Below are positions 9,565 through 18,381 of a stretch of DNA of 33,522 nt, piece after piece (the first letter of the stretch is position 1; each line of letters begins with the position of its first letter). The stretch is from Planctomycetota bacterium. GTDB taxonomy: Bacteria > Planctomycetota > MHYJ01 > WSZJ01. The stretch spans positions 1 through 33,522 of the forward strand of contig JAIOPR010000278.1 of assembly GCA_021413805.1 (NCBI GenBank), read 5' to 3'. Under the pieces are notes generated by a model, which searched no databases, was not told where the DNA came from, and was given only the letters and a program-made list of their open reading frames with translations. The translations under genes were made by a program, and so were the position numbers.

Positions 9565-11082
9565 ATGCGGCATTCGCTCGCTGCGTTCGCATTGCTGCTG
9601 GTCGTCCTCGGCGTGGCGCGTGCCGAGGACCCACCCTCGTGGAACCCGGCGAAGACGTACGTCCTGGTCGCGAGCGTCATCGAGTGGCCCGACAAGGCCC
9701 TCGCGGCGTTCAAGGACGCTCGGCGGGACGAAGCGCTCGTTGAGCAGTTCAAGGCGGATGGCGTGCCGGCCGCGAATGTCGTTTTCTTGAAAGACAAGGA
9801 CGCCACGCTGGCGGCGCTTCGGCGGGAGCTCCACGCCCTCGCAGGCCGGGCCGGAGAGGGCAGCACGTTCATTTTCTACTTCCAGGGCCACGGGCTCACG
9901 CGGAAAGAGAAGACCTTTCTCGCGTGCTACGATGTGAACACGAAAGACCTCGCGACGGCTTTCGACGTGGACGAACTCTTCCCGATCCTGGACAAGGAAT
10001 GGAAAGGCGATCGTCTGCTGCTCCTCGGCGACTGCTGCCACGCCGGCGCCCTCGGCACCGTCGTGCAGCGCTTCGAGGGAAAAACCGCCGTCCGCGCCGC
10101 GTGCCTCACGTCTTCCACCGCTTCCAACCGCTCCACCGAGCACTGGACGTTCACGGAAGCGCTGATCACGGCGCTCGCGGGGGACGGCGCGGTAGACCGG
10201 GACCGGGATGGAAAGATCACCTTCGGCGAGGTGGACCTGTTCGCGCACGACGAGATGAAGTTCCGCGAGGACCAGCTGACGCGCGGGAAACGGACGAAGA
10301 ATTTCGAGGAAGCATTCGCGTTCCGGGCGGTAGCGGCGGACCGGCCGGCGCCGGCGAAGGTCCAGGGCGAGCGGCAGGTCGGTGAATTTCTCGAAGCGTG
10401 CGACCGAGACGGGAAGTGGTACGTCGCGCAGATCCTTGCGATCAAGGACGACCAGTTCCGCGTGCACTACTCGGGATGGGATTCGAAATGGGACGAATGG
10501 GTCGGCGCGGCGAAGCTTCGCCCGATCGCGCGCCCGAAACTCAAGGTCGGCGAGCGGTACGAAGTCGAGTGGCAGAAGGACCAGTGGTTCCTCGCGACCG
10601 TCACGAAAGCCGAGGAGGACTGGTTCTACTTCGTCCATTACGAGGGTGAGGAAGGCGACGACGACGAGTGGGTGACCGCGAGCAAGACCCGCACCCCCGC
10701 CGCGGGCACGAAGCCCAAACCGCCGGAATTCGCCGCGCTCGCGCCCCGAGCCCTCGTCAAAGGCGACGCCGTCGCCGCCCGCTGGAAACGCGCCTGGTTC
10801 CTCGCGGAGGTGACTTCGATCGACGGGGAGATGCACGCGGTCCGCTACGCCGACGGCGAGAACGGCTCCCTCACCGCGGCGGATCTCGTGCCGGTCGCGA
10901 AAGCGTCCGAGGTCGAGGTCGGCGACCGCGTCCTCGCATGCTGGAACGGAAAGCCGCAGATGTACCCGGGCGTGGTGGCGTCGAAGACGGAGAAGGACTT
11001 TTCGGTGAAGTGGGAAGATGGGAGCAAGGCGACGAGTGTGCCGATCGGGCAGGTGGCGCGGATCAAGGCGGCGGGAAAATGA
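9565..11082 (+). CDS. caspase family (peptidase C14-like) secreted protein with EF-hand-like loop and C-terminal Tudor/chromo-barrel-like repeats
   Basis: Signal peptide MRHSLAAFALLLVVLGVARAED. His box FIFYFQGHG, Cys box LLLLGDCCHAG, p10-like TEALITALAG. EF-hand loop DRDRDGKITFGE. Then WYVAQILAIKDDQFRVHYSGWDSKWDEWV and three further WF/Wx..V.. repeats to the C-terminus. Confidence 0.88.
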   Translation: MRHSLAAFALLLVVLGVARAEDPPSWNPAKTYVLVASVIEWPDKALAAFKDARRDEALVEQFKADGVPAANVVFLKDKDATLAALRRELHALAGRAGEGSTFIFYFQGHGLTRKEKTFLACYDVNTKDLATAFDVDELFPILDKEWKGDRLLLLGDCCHAGALGTVVQRFEGKTAVRAACLTSSTASNRSTEHWTFTEALITALAGDGAVDRDRDGKITFGEVDLFAHDEMKFREDQLTRGKRTKNFEEAFAFRAVAADRPAPAKVQGERQVGEFLEACDRDGKWYVAQILAIKDDQFRVHYSGWDSKWDEWVGAAKLRPIARPKLKVGERYEVEWQKDQWFLATVTKAEEDWFYFVHYEGEEGDDDEWVTASKTRTPAAGTKPKPPEFAALAPRALVKGDAVAARWKRAWFLAEVTSIDGEMHAVRYADGENGSLTAADLVPVAKASEVEVGDRVLACWNGKPQMYPGVVASKTEKDFSVKWEDGSKATSVPIGQVARIKAAGK

Positions 11083-11131
11083 CTGAGTGAGCACTCCTTC
11101 TAACAGCTAAATCGACTTCGGAGAGTAACCC

Positions 11132-11659
11132 ATGCATTTCGCCCGCTTCGCCGCCGCACTGTTCTTCGCTGTCATCTCGTTTCAGGCGCCCGCGCTCGCC
11201 GGCGACAAGGACAAGAAAGATGAGCCCTCCTTGGCGAAGACGCCCGAGGAGTGCCACGAACAGTTCAAGGAGGCGCTGATCGCGAAAGATGCCGCGGCGC
11301 TGTGGGCGGTGTTTTCGAAGAAGACGCAGAAGTGGCTTGCGGTGACCGCGGAGGAAGACCGCACGAAGGACGCCGAGGCGGTCGCGAAGTCGATCGGCGT
11401 GACGGCGAAGGAGCTGGAGAAGCTGGAAGCGAAGGACGTCGCGATTCGGAGGATCCTCGCGCAGGTGGACGACGCAGCGAAGGAGCGGATTGAGGCCGAG
11501 AAGCTGCAGGACCTGAGCGTGAAGGAAAAGATGGCGACGGCGGTCCGGAAGAGCGGCGACGACGAGCGCCTGGTCATTTTCGTGAAGGAAGGCGACGGCT
11601 GGTACGTGGCGATTGGCGGGGGGGAGTGCGACGGCGGGATGGACGAGGAGAAGAAGTAG
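11132..11659 (+). CDS. secreted hypothetical protein
   Basis: MHFARFAAALFFAVISFQAPALAGDKDKKDE signal peptide, then charged helical body. Starts shortly downstream of the caspase gene on the same strand. Confidence 0.7.
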   Translation: MHFARFAAALFFAVISFQAPALAGDKDKKDEPSLAKTPEECHEQFKEALIAKDAAALWAVFSKKTQKWLAVTAEEDRTKDAEAVAKSIGVTAKELEKLEAKDVAIRRILAQVDDAAKERIEAEKLQDLSVKEKMATAVRKSGDDERLVIFVKEGDGWYVAIGGGECDGGMDEEKK

Positions 11660-11666
11660 GGACTCG

Positions 11667-12866
11667 CTACGGGCGTCCGCGGGAATATTCCTCGACCGGC
11701 CGGCCGACGAGCGCCTCCAGCCGGCTGCGCGCGACGGCGAATTCGAGCTCGGCGTCGACTCCGCTGTGCGCTGCGAAGGAAGACGCGCGGGCGGCGCTGC
11801 CCCGAGCCCCCTGGTAACGGCGGACCGCGTCGGTCACGTCCCGCTCGACTTCGGCTTCCGCCGCGTTTCGGGCCTCCATGGTTGCACGCGCTTCGGCGGT
11901 GACCCTCACGATCGTGCGTCGGCCGTGGCCGCGGGGCGGGAGGTTCATGGAGAACCCGATGAACCCCGAGCTCTCCGAGTCGTGAAAGTCGAAGCTGGCG
12001 CTGTTGCGGTCGCGCTCGACGGAGTAGGCGACGCCGATGCCCGGATCGGGGGCGTCGTCGGCCTCGGCCTGGTCGAGCCGGCTGCGGGTTTCATCGGCGG
12101 ACGCGGCGAGCGCGGCGAGGCTCGTGCTGTGGAGGCGCGCCATGGCAATCGCCCGTGTGAGATCGACCTCGGGGCGGTCGTCCGGGAAGGAGTCCGTCAG
12201 CGTCCACGACGGCGGCGCTTCCGTGCCCACCAGGGTCTCCACGGCCCTTCGCGCTGATGACGCTTCCCACTCTGCCATTCGCAATTCGCCGCTGACCGAC
12301 TCCGGAGCGACGACGAAAGTGTCACCTCCGGGCCCAATCCCGTGGGGACGGTCTGGCTCGATGGCTCTCCTCCGCTCAACCCCGAGCCGATTTTCGGCGG
12401 CAACGGCCGACCAGTAGGCGCACCGCGCGATGTCGCGCACCCGGCAAAGCAAGTCGTCGGCATTCTCCCGGGCCAGCGCGATCTCCGCCGTCATCGCCGC
12501 CTGGCGTTTCTCCCATCGGCGGTTGTAGTCGAACACGTGCCGCACCGTCGCGCCGGAGGTTGTCATGACATCGCTCTGCGAAGGACGTACCCCGCTGACT
12601 TCGAACGGAAACGACGGAAACGACCGCGTCCCCTCAATCCTTACCTCCGCTTCACGGGTGAGTTCGCGCGCCACCGGTACCGCACCCCGCCGCTCCACGC
12701 ACACCAGCAATTCTTCCAGCGAAAGCCCGTCGCTCCAGTCGGGGAAGCGCCCGCAGGCTGCGTCTACCCTGCGCCAGTCGGTGTAGCGCCAGGGCGTGAC
12801 GGGCTCGGGGTCGCTTCCGCACGAGGCAAGCGCAGCGAGCAAAGGGAGGAAAGTGAGTTTTCGCAT
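11667..12866 (-). CDS. TolC/OEP-like outer membrane efflux lipoprotein
   Basis: MRKLTFLPLLAALASCGSDPEP lipobox. DLTRAIAMARLHSTSLAALAASADETRSRLDQAEADDAPDPGIGVAYSVE..GFSMNLPPRGHGRRT..ARATMEARNAAEAEVERDVTDAVRRYQ resembles an OEP repeat. Confidence 0.7.
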   Translation of the reverse strand: MRKLTFLPLLAALASCGSDPEPVTPWRYTDWRRVDAACGRFPDWSDGLSLEELLVCVERRGAVPVARELTREAEVRIEGTRSFPSFPFEVSGVRPSQSDVMTTSGATVRHVFDYNRRWEKRQAAMTAEIALARENADDLLCRVRDIARCAYWSAVAAENRLGVERRRAIEPDRPHGIGPGGDTFVVAPESVSGELRMAEWEASSARRAVETLVGTEAPPSWTLTDSFPDDRPEVDLTRAIAMARLHSTSLAALAASADETRSRLDQAEADDAPDPGIGVAYSVERDRNSASFDFHDSESSGFIGFSMNLPPRGHGRRTIVRVTAEARATMEARNAAEAEVERDVTDAVRRYQGARGSAARASSFAAHSGVDAELEFAVARSRLEALVGRPVEEYSRGRP

Positions 12867-12945
12867 GCTCTCCAGTGATGCAAATGGCGGCCCTTGCCAG
12901 CACCGGGAGAAGCGGCCTGCGGAGGGGCATTTGACCCTGTAAAAC

Positions 12946-15741
12946 TCACCGATTTCCGGAAGGATTGACCCGCTTAGCGGCGCTTTTCGGCCGCTGGCCC
13001 CGCGTTTCCCGGTACCACGTCTCGCCAGGGGGCGTCAGCCGGCACGCCGCGGCGAGGCGGAGGCCGTTGGTGAAGAACGCAGCGTGGATGTGGTTGACGC
13101 CGGAATGGCTGGCGCGGTTGCGCGGCGGGGCCTGCGAGAACGCGCCGCCTTTGCCGATGCGCATCGTGCCGTAGCCGAGCCCCGGGTCGTTCAGGCACCA
13201 GTTCCACGAGTTCCCGGCGAGCTGGCGGATGCCGTACGGCGACTCGTCCCACGGGGTCGCCGTGACCGGCACCGGGTAAAATCCGTCGCCGTGCGACCCG
13301 TAGGAATTGCACAGGCTCGTGTCGAAATGCCTCCCCCACGGATACCCCCGCCCGTCGACGCCGCGCGCGGCTTTTTCGCACTGGTCTTCGTGCAGAAGCG
13401 TGTACAGCCGCCCGTCGCGCATCGATTTCCAGCGTGCATACGCCATCGCATCGGCCCACGAGATGCCGAGCACGGGCCAGTCGGCATGCCAGTCCGCGGA
13501 GGCGGTGTCGAGGCGGCGGGCCTGCGCGCGCAACTCCGGTGAAGCGGCCGCGAGCCACGCCGCGTCCGGCACGGCGTACCCGCCCCCCGGCAGCCGCGGC
13601 CAGTACGTCACCCCCTCTTTTCCCATCCGCGGTACCCGCATCGCCGCCTCTTCGGCCGAAGAGCGGTCAAGGTCCATGAGAAACGCGGCGTACTCCGCGC
13701 ACGTCACGGGCGATTTCGAGACGAAGAAATCGGCGACATCCACGATCGCCGCCGGGCCGGAAGCCGGGTTCCCGGGATCGCCCTGCGAGTGGAACGCGCC
13801 CCCCGCGATCAGCTCAAACCCCGCGGGGATTTCCCCCTCGGCGAACACCGTCACCTCGACCTCGACCCGCTCGAGGCGCTTCACCTCCACCGGCACGCGC
13901 ACCGGCGGACCTTTTCCGGGAACGACGACGACCAGCCATGAGCCCACGGGAAGCGCCCGGTTCTTGACGGGCGTGGGGCCGAGGTGAAGGCCGGGGCCGC
14001 GCGGGCGGTAAGGCGAGTTGCCGAAGGCGCGGTCAAGGGCCGCGGACGGACAGGGCAGGCCGCCTTCCAGCGCGCTGACGGGGACGAGAACGCGGTCTAT
14101 TTCCTCGAAGCGCCAGGCCCACGCCTCGGCGCCAGGAGCGGGCTTCGTGTCGCAAGCGGGGGAGTGGACGCGCAGTGCAATCGGCGCGGCCAGCTCGAGT
14201 TCGGCCACGCACTCGACCTGCGGTCCCTCCAGCCGGCGGCCGGACCACGGGTGGAACCCGAGGACGTTGAGTCGATCCGGCGGCACGTCGTGCGCTTCGC
14301 GAAGGCACGCGCAAGCGTACGCGCTCGTGCGAAGCGTCAGCCGGCCTTCGCCGCGCAGCCGCTCGTTCAGCGCGCCGTCGTTCCAGCGCTCGGCCTGCGC
14401 GCGATGCAGGATCATCCCGCGCCGGTCGTCGGCTGCTTCCGCCTTCACGAAACCGTCCCAGTGGAATTCGGCCATGAGGCGGCGGGCTTCGGCGTGGTCC
14501 GGGGAGTTCGCGAGGGCGGCGTCGAGCGACGCGTTCGCTTGCGCTGCCAACCGCGCGGCTTCCCGGGCGAATTGCTCGGCCCGGTCTTCGGCGGCCCAGA
14601 GCCGCATCTTCTCTTCCCGCGGCGCGTGGTTCGGGATTTCGCGGTCCAGCCGCCCGGCATCCGTCCGCGCGGCCGCCGCTTCCGATTCCAGAGCCCCGGA
14701 CTTCGCCAGGTCCGCCGCGGCCTGCGCCGCGAACTCCGTGGCGAGCGCGCGGCGCCGTTCCCGCTCTCGGGTTCCTTCGAGGTGCGCGTCCAGTTCCGCG
14801 GCGAGTGCCGAGGCGTCGGCGAAGCGGTCCTCCTTGCGGTGGGAGAGAGCGCGGAGGCAGGCGGTTTCGAGGTCGGCGGGGACGTCGGGCCACCTCGAAC
14901 TCGCCGCGGTGCCGGGGCGCGCCGGAATCTCGGAGGCCCGCCGGCGGACGACGGCACTCGGGGCCTCCGGGGCCGAAGAGACGACCTTGCTCAGGATCTC
15001 CAGCGCGGTGTTCCCCGTGAATGGCGGCCGTCCGCAGAGGATCTCGTAGAGAATCGCGCCGAGCGCGTAGACGTCGCTCCGCGCGTCAATCGCTTCGATG
15101 TCGCCCGACGCCTGCTCGGGGGGCATGTACTCCGGCGTGCCCATCACGTCGCCGGCGAGCGTCAGCGCGTCTCCGCCGCCCGCCGTGCCTTTCATCGGCT
15201 CCGCGGCTTCCCCCGGCGCCCGCGCCAACCCCCAGTCCACGACGAGCGTTTCGCCGAATTCGCCGAGCATGATGTTCGACGGCTTGAGATCGCGGTGAAT
15301 CACGCCCCGGGAGTGCGCGAACGCCAGGGCACGGCAGGCGTCGCGAAGCGCTTCCACGAGCCGCCGTTGCGGCCACCCCGGCGTCGGCGTTCCTCGCCGC
15401 ATACCTCCGAGGACATCCGCCATGTCGCGCCCGGCAATTTTCTTCATCGCGAAGAAAATCTCGGCCGGTCCCTTGCCCGCCGGCAGGACGCCGAGGTCGT
15501 ACACCGGCACGATGTTGGGGTGCTCCAGCCGCGCCGTGATGCGTCCTTCGCGGCGGAAGCGCTCGACCAGTTCGAGCGGCGCGCCATCGAGGAGGAGTTT
15601 CAGCGCGACAGCCCGGCCGGTGCGCGCGTCCTGTGCTTCGACGACACGCCCGAGGCCGCCGCGGCCGAGTTCCCGGCCGAGGGTGTAGCGCTTCTCCTTG
15701 TCGACGGACGCAGGCTTCTGCTTTCGGTCACCTTTCTTCAC
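12946..15741 (-). CDS. Ser/Thr protein kinase fused to C-terminal formylglycine-generating-enzyme-like (SUMF1/FGE) domain
   Basis: YTLGRELGRGGLGRVVEAQD...AVALKLLLDG...GVIHRDLKPSNIMLG...VVDWGLAR...GTPEYMPPEQASG. C-terminus: FFVSKSPVTCAEYAAFL...PVLGISWADAMAYARWKSMRDGRLYTLLHEDQCEKAARGVDGRGYPWG..YGIRQLAGNSWNWCLND..RIGKGGAFSQ. GTG start. Confidence 0.95.
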   Translation of the reverse strand: MKKGDRKQKPASVDKEKRYTLGRELGRGGLGRVVEAQDARTGRAVALKLLLDGAPLELVERFRREGRITARLEHPNIVPVYDLGVLPAGKGPAEIFFAMKKIAGRDMADVLGGMRRGTPTPGWPQRRLVEALRDACRALAFAHSRGVIHRDLKPSNIMLGEFGETLVVDWGLARAPGEAAEPMKGTAGGGDALTLAGDVMGTPEYMPPEQASGDIEAIDARSDVYALGAILYEILCGRPPFTGNTALEILSKVVSSAPEAPSAVVRRRASEIPARPGTAASSRWPDVPADLETACLRALSHRKEDRFADASALAAELDAHLEGTRERERRRALATEFAAQAAADLAKSGALESEAAAARTDAGRLDREIPNHAPREEKMRLWAAEDRAEQFAREAARLAAQANASLDAALANSPDHAEARRLMAEFHWDGFVKAEAADDRRGMILHRAQAERWNDGALNERLRGEGRLTLRTSAYACACLREAHDVPPDRLNVLGFHPWSGRRLEGPQVECVAELELAAPIALRVHSPACDTKPAPGAEAWAWRFEEIDRVLVPVSALEGGLPCPSAALDRAFGNSPYRPRGPGLHLGPTPVKNRALPVGSWLVVVVPGKGPPVRVPVEVKRLERVEVEVTVFAEGEIPAGFELIAGGAFHSQGDPGNPASGPAAIVDVADFFVSKSPVTCAEYAAFLMDLDRSSAEEAAMRVPRMGKEGVTYWPRLPGGGYAVPDAAWLAAASPELRAQARRLDTASADWHADWPVLGISWADAMAYARWKSMRDGRLYTLLHEDQCEKAARGVDGRGYPWGRHFDTSLCNSYGSHGDGFYPVPVTATPWDESPYGIRQLAGNSWNWCLNDPGLGYGTMRIGKGGAFSQAPPRNRASHSGVNHIHAAFFTNGLRLAAACRLTPPGETWYRETRGQRPKSAAKRVNPSGNR

Positions 15742-15881
15742 GGCCCCAGTGAACCTGCGGAGGAAGCTGGTTTCAAGCGGCGCGAGCCATGAAGTGGCTC
15801 TTCAGGTTCCGCCTCATTTTTCTCGCCGCAGGGACCCTATGCCGCTAATTTCTCGCCCGAACAGGGTCTGGGGAGAAACCA

Positions 15882-16334
15882 ATGCAATCTGCAATGACCT
15901 GCGCCTGCGGTCTGTCGTTTGATTCCGCAACGGTGCCCATGTTGTGCCCCGGCTGCGGCGCGCCGCTTCGGGTGCCGAGCTTCGCTCCCATTCCGTCGCG
16001 GCCGGTCAACCCGGTGGAAGCGCTGAAGACGGAGCCGGGATTCCACACTGCCGGGGTAGTGGCAATGGGCGTGGTCGTGGTGACGTTTGCCGGAGGCTTC
16101 TTCTCCCACCTGATGTTCTTGTCGTGGCTCGTGGGCGGGTCGATTGGGGCCGTGCTGGCCGCGGGAGCCATGGTGAGGCTTCCCGGCCGGGACGGCGCGC
16201 TTGTGGGACGCAATTGGGCGCGCGCGGCGCTGCTGTTCGCCCTCCTCGAGCTGGCGATCCCGTTCGTCGCCGGCATCGTGGCCGTTCGGTGGATGTCCGA
16301 CCAGATTGCGGAACTGCAGAGTACTTACCGATGA
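15882..16334 (+). CDS. zinc-ribbon membrane protein
   Basis: MQSAMTCACGLSFDSATVPMLCPGCGAPL (CxC...CxxC) followed by three or so hydrophobic segments. Confidence 0.6.
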   Translation: MQSAMTCACGLSFDSATVPMLCPGCGAPLRVPSFAPIPSRPVNPVEALKTEPGFHTAGVVAMGVVVVTFAGGFFSHLMFLSWLVGGSIGAVLAAGAMVRLPGRDGALVGRNWARAALLFALLELAIPFVAGIVAVRWMSDQIAELQSTYR

Positions 16335-16834
16335 AAACCTCCCCCGAATCGCGCCGCTGTGCCTGCGGGGCCCTCCCGGACCCCAGCCACGATTTCTGCA
16401 TCTCCTGCGGAGCGAGGCAGGTTGCGCCTATCCCCGATATCACCCTGCGCCGCCAGCTCGAACCCTTTCAGGTCGTCGCGCTCCTGGTGCTTCTGGTTCC
16501 CGTCTGCGTTCCCATTCCCCGGGACCTTCTCGGCATCGGCGCGGCCACCTGCCTGGTCATCTCCTTTCCGCTCTTCATCGCAAGCCAGTTCCGAATCTGG
16601 CGGTCGCGCAAGATCATCGAAACGGTCCTGGCCAGCGCGCGGAACGGAAGCGCCGTCCGGGGAACGCTCACGCTGCTCGAGCCTTTTCCGGTCAGGCTCC
16701 GGTCGCAGGAGGCGTCCGGGTTGGCCGTGGTCGGATGCGGACTTGGCGTCGTGGCGACCGCCATGGGGCTGGCTTTCATCATTTTCCTGCTGGTCTTTGT
16801 TTCAGCCTTGCTCCGCGGCTGCGCTCCGCACTAA
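16331..16834 (+). CDS. zinc-ribbon membrane protein
   Basis: ATGA overlap with the previous stop. MKTSPESRRCACGALPDPSHDFCISCGARQVAP zinc ribbon, then TM segments VVALLVLLVPVCVPI, AATCLVISFPLFIAS, GLGVVATAMGLAFIIFLLVFVSALL. Confidence 0.65.
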   Translation: MKTSPESRRCACGALPDPSHDFCISCGARQVAPIPDITLRRQLEPFQVVALLVLLVPVCVPIPRDLLGIGAATCLVISFPLFIASQFRIWRSRKIIETVLASARNGSAVRGTLTLLEPFPVRLRSQEASGLAVVGCGLGVVATAMGLAFIIFLLVFVSALLRGCAPH

Positions 16835-16933
16835 GCCCCGCCGTTAAAGAATCATCTCGGGTCTCGGCAAAAACTTCGAAACCCGGCGTCGAGTCCGGCT
16901 GTAAATTCGTGCACTACCGTTCCCGGAGACTCC

Positions 16934-17941
16934 ATGCCCCATCGCGCCGCCCCGCTTCTCTTCCTGCTCCTCGTCTCCCTCGTCGCTGGTGTCGCCTGCA
17001 GCGGCGACGAACCCGTGCCGCCTGCCGCCGATCTCGAGAGAGTGGCCGTCGACATGGAAGGGAAGCGCATCGCGGTCGTGAAAGGCGTCGCCTACCTTTA
17101 CGACGGGGACGCGAAGAAGTGGGGATTCTTCAAGCGAATCATGGAGGACGGCTGGTTCGAGAAGAATTACGCCTTCGAGGGCGATCGCATCTTCCGGATC
17201 AGCGATGACGGCCGGAAAATCGAGGTTTCGCGGCACTTCAAGTCCGGCTTCGAGGACGCCGCGACGATCAAGGACCTCATCGGCGAGAAACCCGGCTGGA
17301 CCGCGTTCACGCTTCAGTCGCCGAAAACCCCGACGGTGCAGAACTACGTGGACCTGCGCAACCGCATCCTGAAGGAAGGTGTGGCGTTCCTCGATAACGT
17401 CGTCGAGCCGTCCACCGCAAGATTCCACAGCGGGAAAGCGGCGCTTCGCACGAAATCCGTCGCGAAATCGAAGGACATGGTCTGCGCCAAGGCGTCGCTC
17501 GAGTCCGAGCTGATTCATTTCAAGAAGGGCGACGACTACTGGTACAGCGCGTGGTATTTCATCGAGGACCGCGTCCCGTACACGCTGATGGACCTCGAGT
17601 GCACCTGGATCGAGGGGCACGCGGGGATCCGCATCACGACGTCTGATGCCGGCCTCGGTTTCGAGCTGAAATTCCCGCCGAAGCCGCATTACCGCACGAC
17701 GAACCCGACGCCGATCCCGCTGAAGAAATGGTTCCGCATCGTCGCCCACATCAAGCTCGACGAGAAGGACGGCCTCTGCGAACTCTGGCAGGATGGAGTG
17801 AAAGTCTGCGAAGGGAAGGGACAGACCCTGCCGCTCGCGGAGGCGATCTGTAATTCGCTCGAGATCGGGATCAGCGCGACCGATGTGGAGAGCACGGTGT
17901 GGGTGGATGACGTGGAGGTGTCGGACAAGGAGATTAAGTAG
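16934..17941 (+). CDS. secreted protein/lipoprotein with ConA-like (polysaccharide-lyase-like) C-terminal domain
   Basis: MPHRAAPLLFLLLVSLVAGVACSGDE lipobox-like. C-terminus KGDDYWYSAWYFIEDRV...PIPLKKWFRIVAHIKLDEKDGLCELWQDGVKVCEGKG..LEIGISATDVESTVWVDDVEVS is beta-jelly-roll-like. Confidence 0.65.
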   Translation: MPHRAAPLLFLLLVSLVAGVACSGDEPVPPAADLERVAVDMEGKRIAVVKGVAYLYDGDAKKWGFFKRIMEDGWFEKNYAFEGDRIFRISDDGRKIEVSRHFKSGFEDAATIKDLIGEKPGWTAFTLQSPKTPTVQNYVDLRNRILKEGVAFLDNVVEPSTARFHSGKAALRTKSVAKSKDMVCAKASLESELIHFKKGDDYWYSAWYFIEDRVPYTLMDLECTWIEGHAGIRITTSDAGLGFELKFPPKPHYRTTNPTPIPLKKWFRIVAHIKLDEKDGLCELWQDGVKVCEGKGQTLPLAEAICNSLEIGISATDVESTVWVDDVEVSDKEIK

Positions 17942-18338
17942 GCACCGAACCGCGCCTGGACAGGAGTGCCCCGAGGATCGCCGCGAGGATGTACGCGACG
18001 AGGCTCAGCGGCGTCATCGCGTCCTCAACGAGAAACGTCCCGCCGTGTGAACCGAGGATGACGATCGCTTCGCCCGCATTGAGCCCGCGGCTCCGCGCCG
18101 CCGCGATGGCGAACCCGGCCATGGTCCCGAATACGCACGACCACAGCGAGAGCCAGCCGCCGAGGAGCATGACGCGCCCGTCCGACCGGCGACCGATGAG
18201 ACGCACGGTGAGGCCGACGAATACGCCGACGTGAACGCCCGGAAGCGCGTTTCGCAGCCCGGAAAATCCCAGCGCCGCGGCCCAGATTGCGGCGAACAGG
18301 ATCGCGACAACCGAAGCCACCCCGGAGGTCTTCTTCAT
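17934..18338 (-). CDS. small integral membrane protein
   Basis: MKKTSGVASVVAILFAAIWAAALGFSGLRNALPGVHVGVFVGLTVRLIG...LLGGWLSLWSCVFGTMAGFAIAAARS..PLSLVAYILAAILGALLSRR. The start could be 18374. Overlaps the convergent upstream gene tail-to-tail by 8 bp. Confidence 0.6.
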   Translation of the reverse strand: MKKTSGVASVVAILFAAIWAAALGFSGLRNALPGVHVGVFVGLTVRLIGRRSDGRVMLLGGWLSLWSCVFGTMAGFAIAAARSRGLNAGEAIVILGSHGGTFLVEDAMTPLSLVAYILAAILGALLSRRGSVPT

Positions 18339-18381
18339 CGAGCGCTCCGTCGCCGGCGCAGCCGGACTCCGCATTTTGGAT

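Noticed and set aside
9511-11094. 527-aa minus-strand ORF opposite the caspase gene
   Set aside because: The plus strand carries clear caspase and Tudor-like motifs; the antisense product is Arg-rich and featureless.
13984-15792. 602-aa plus-strand ORF
   Set aside because: Antisense shadow of the kinase-FGE gene; Arg-rich low-complexity product without recognisable motifs.
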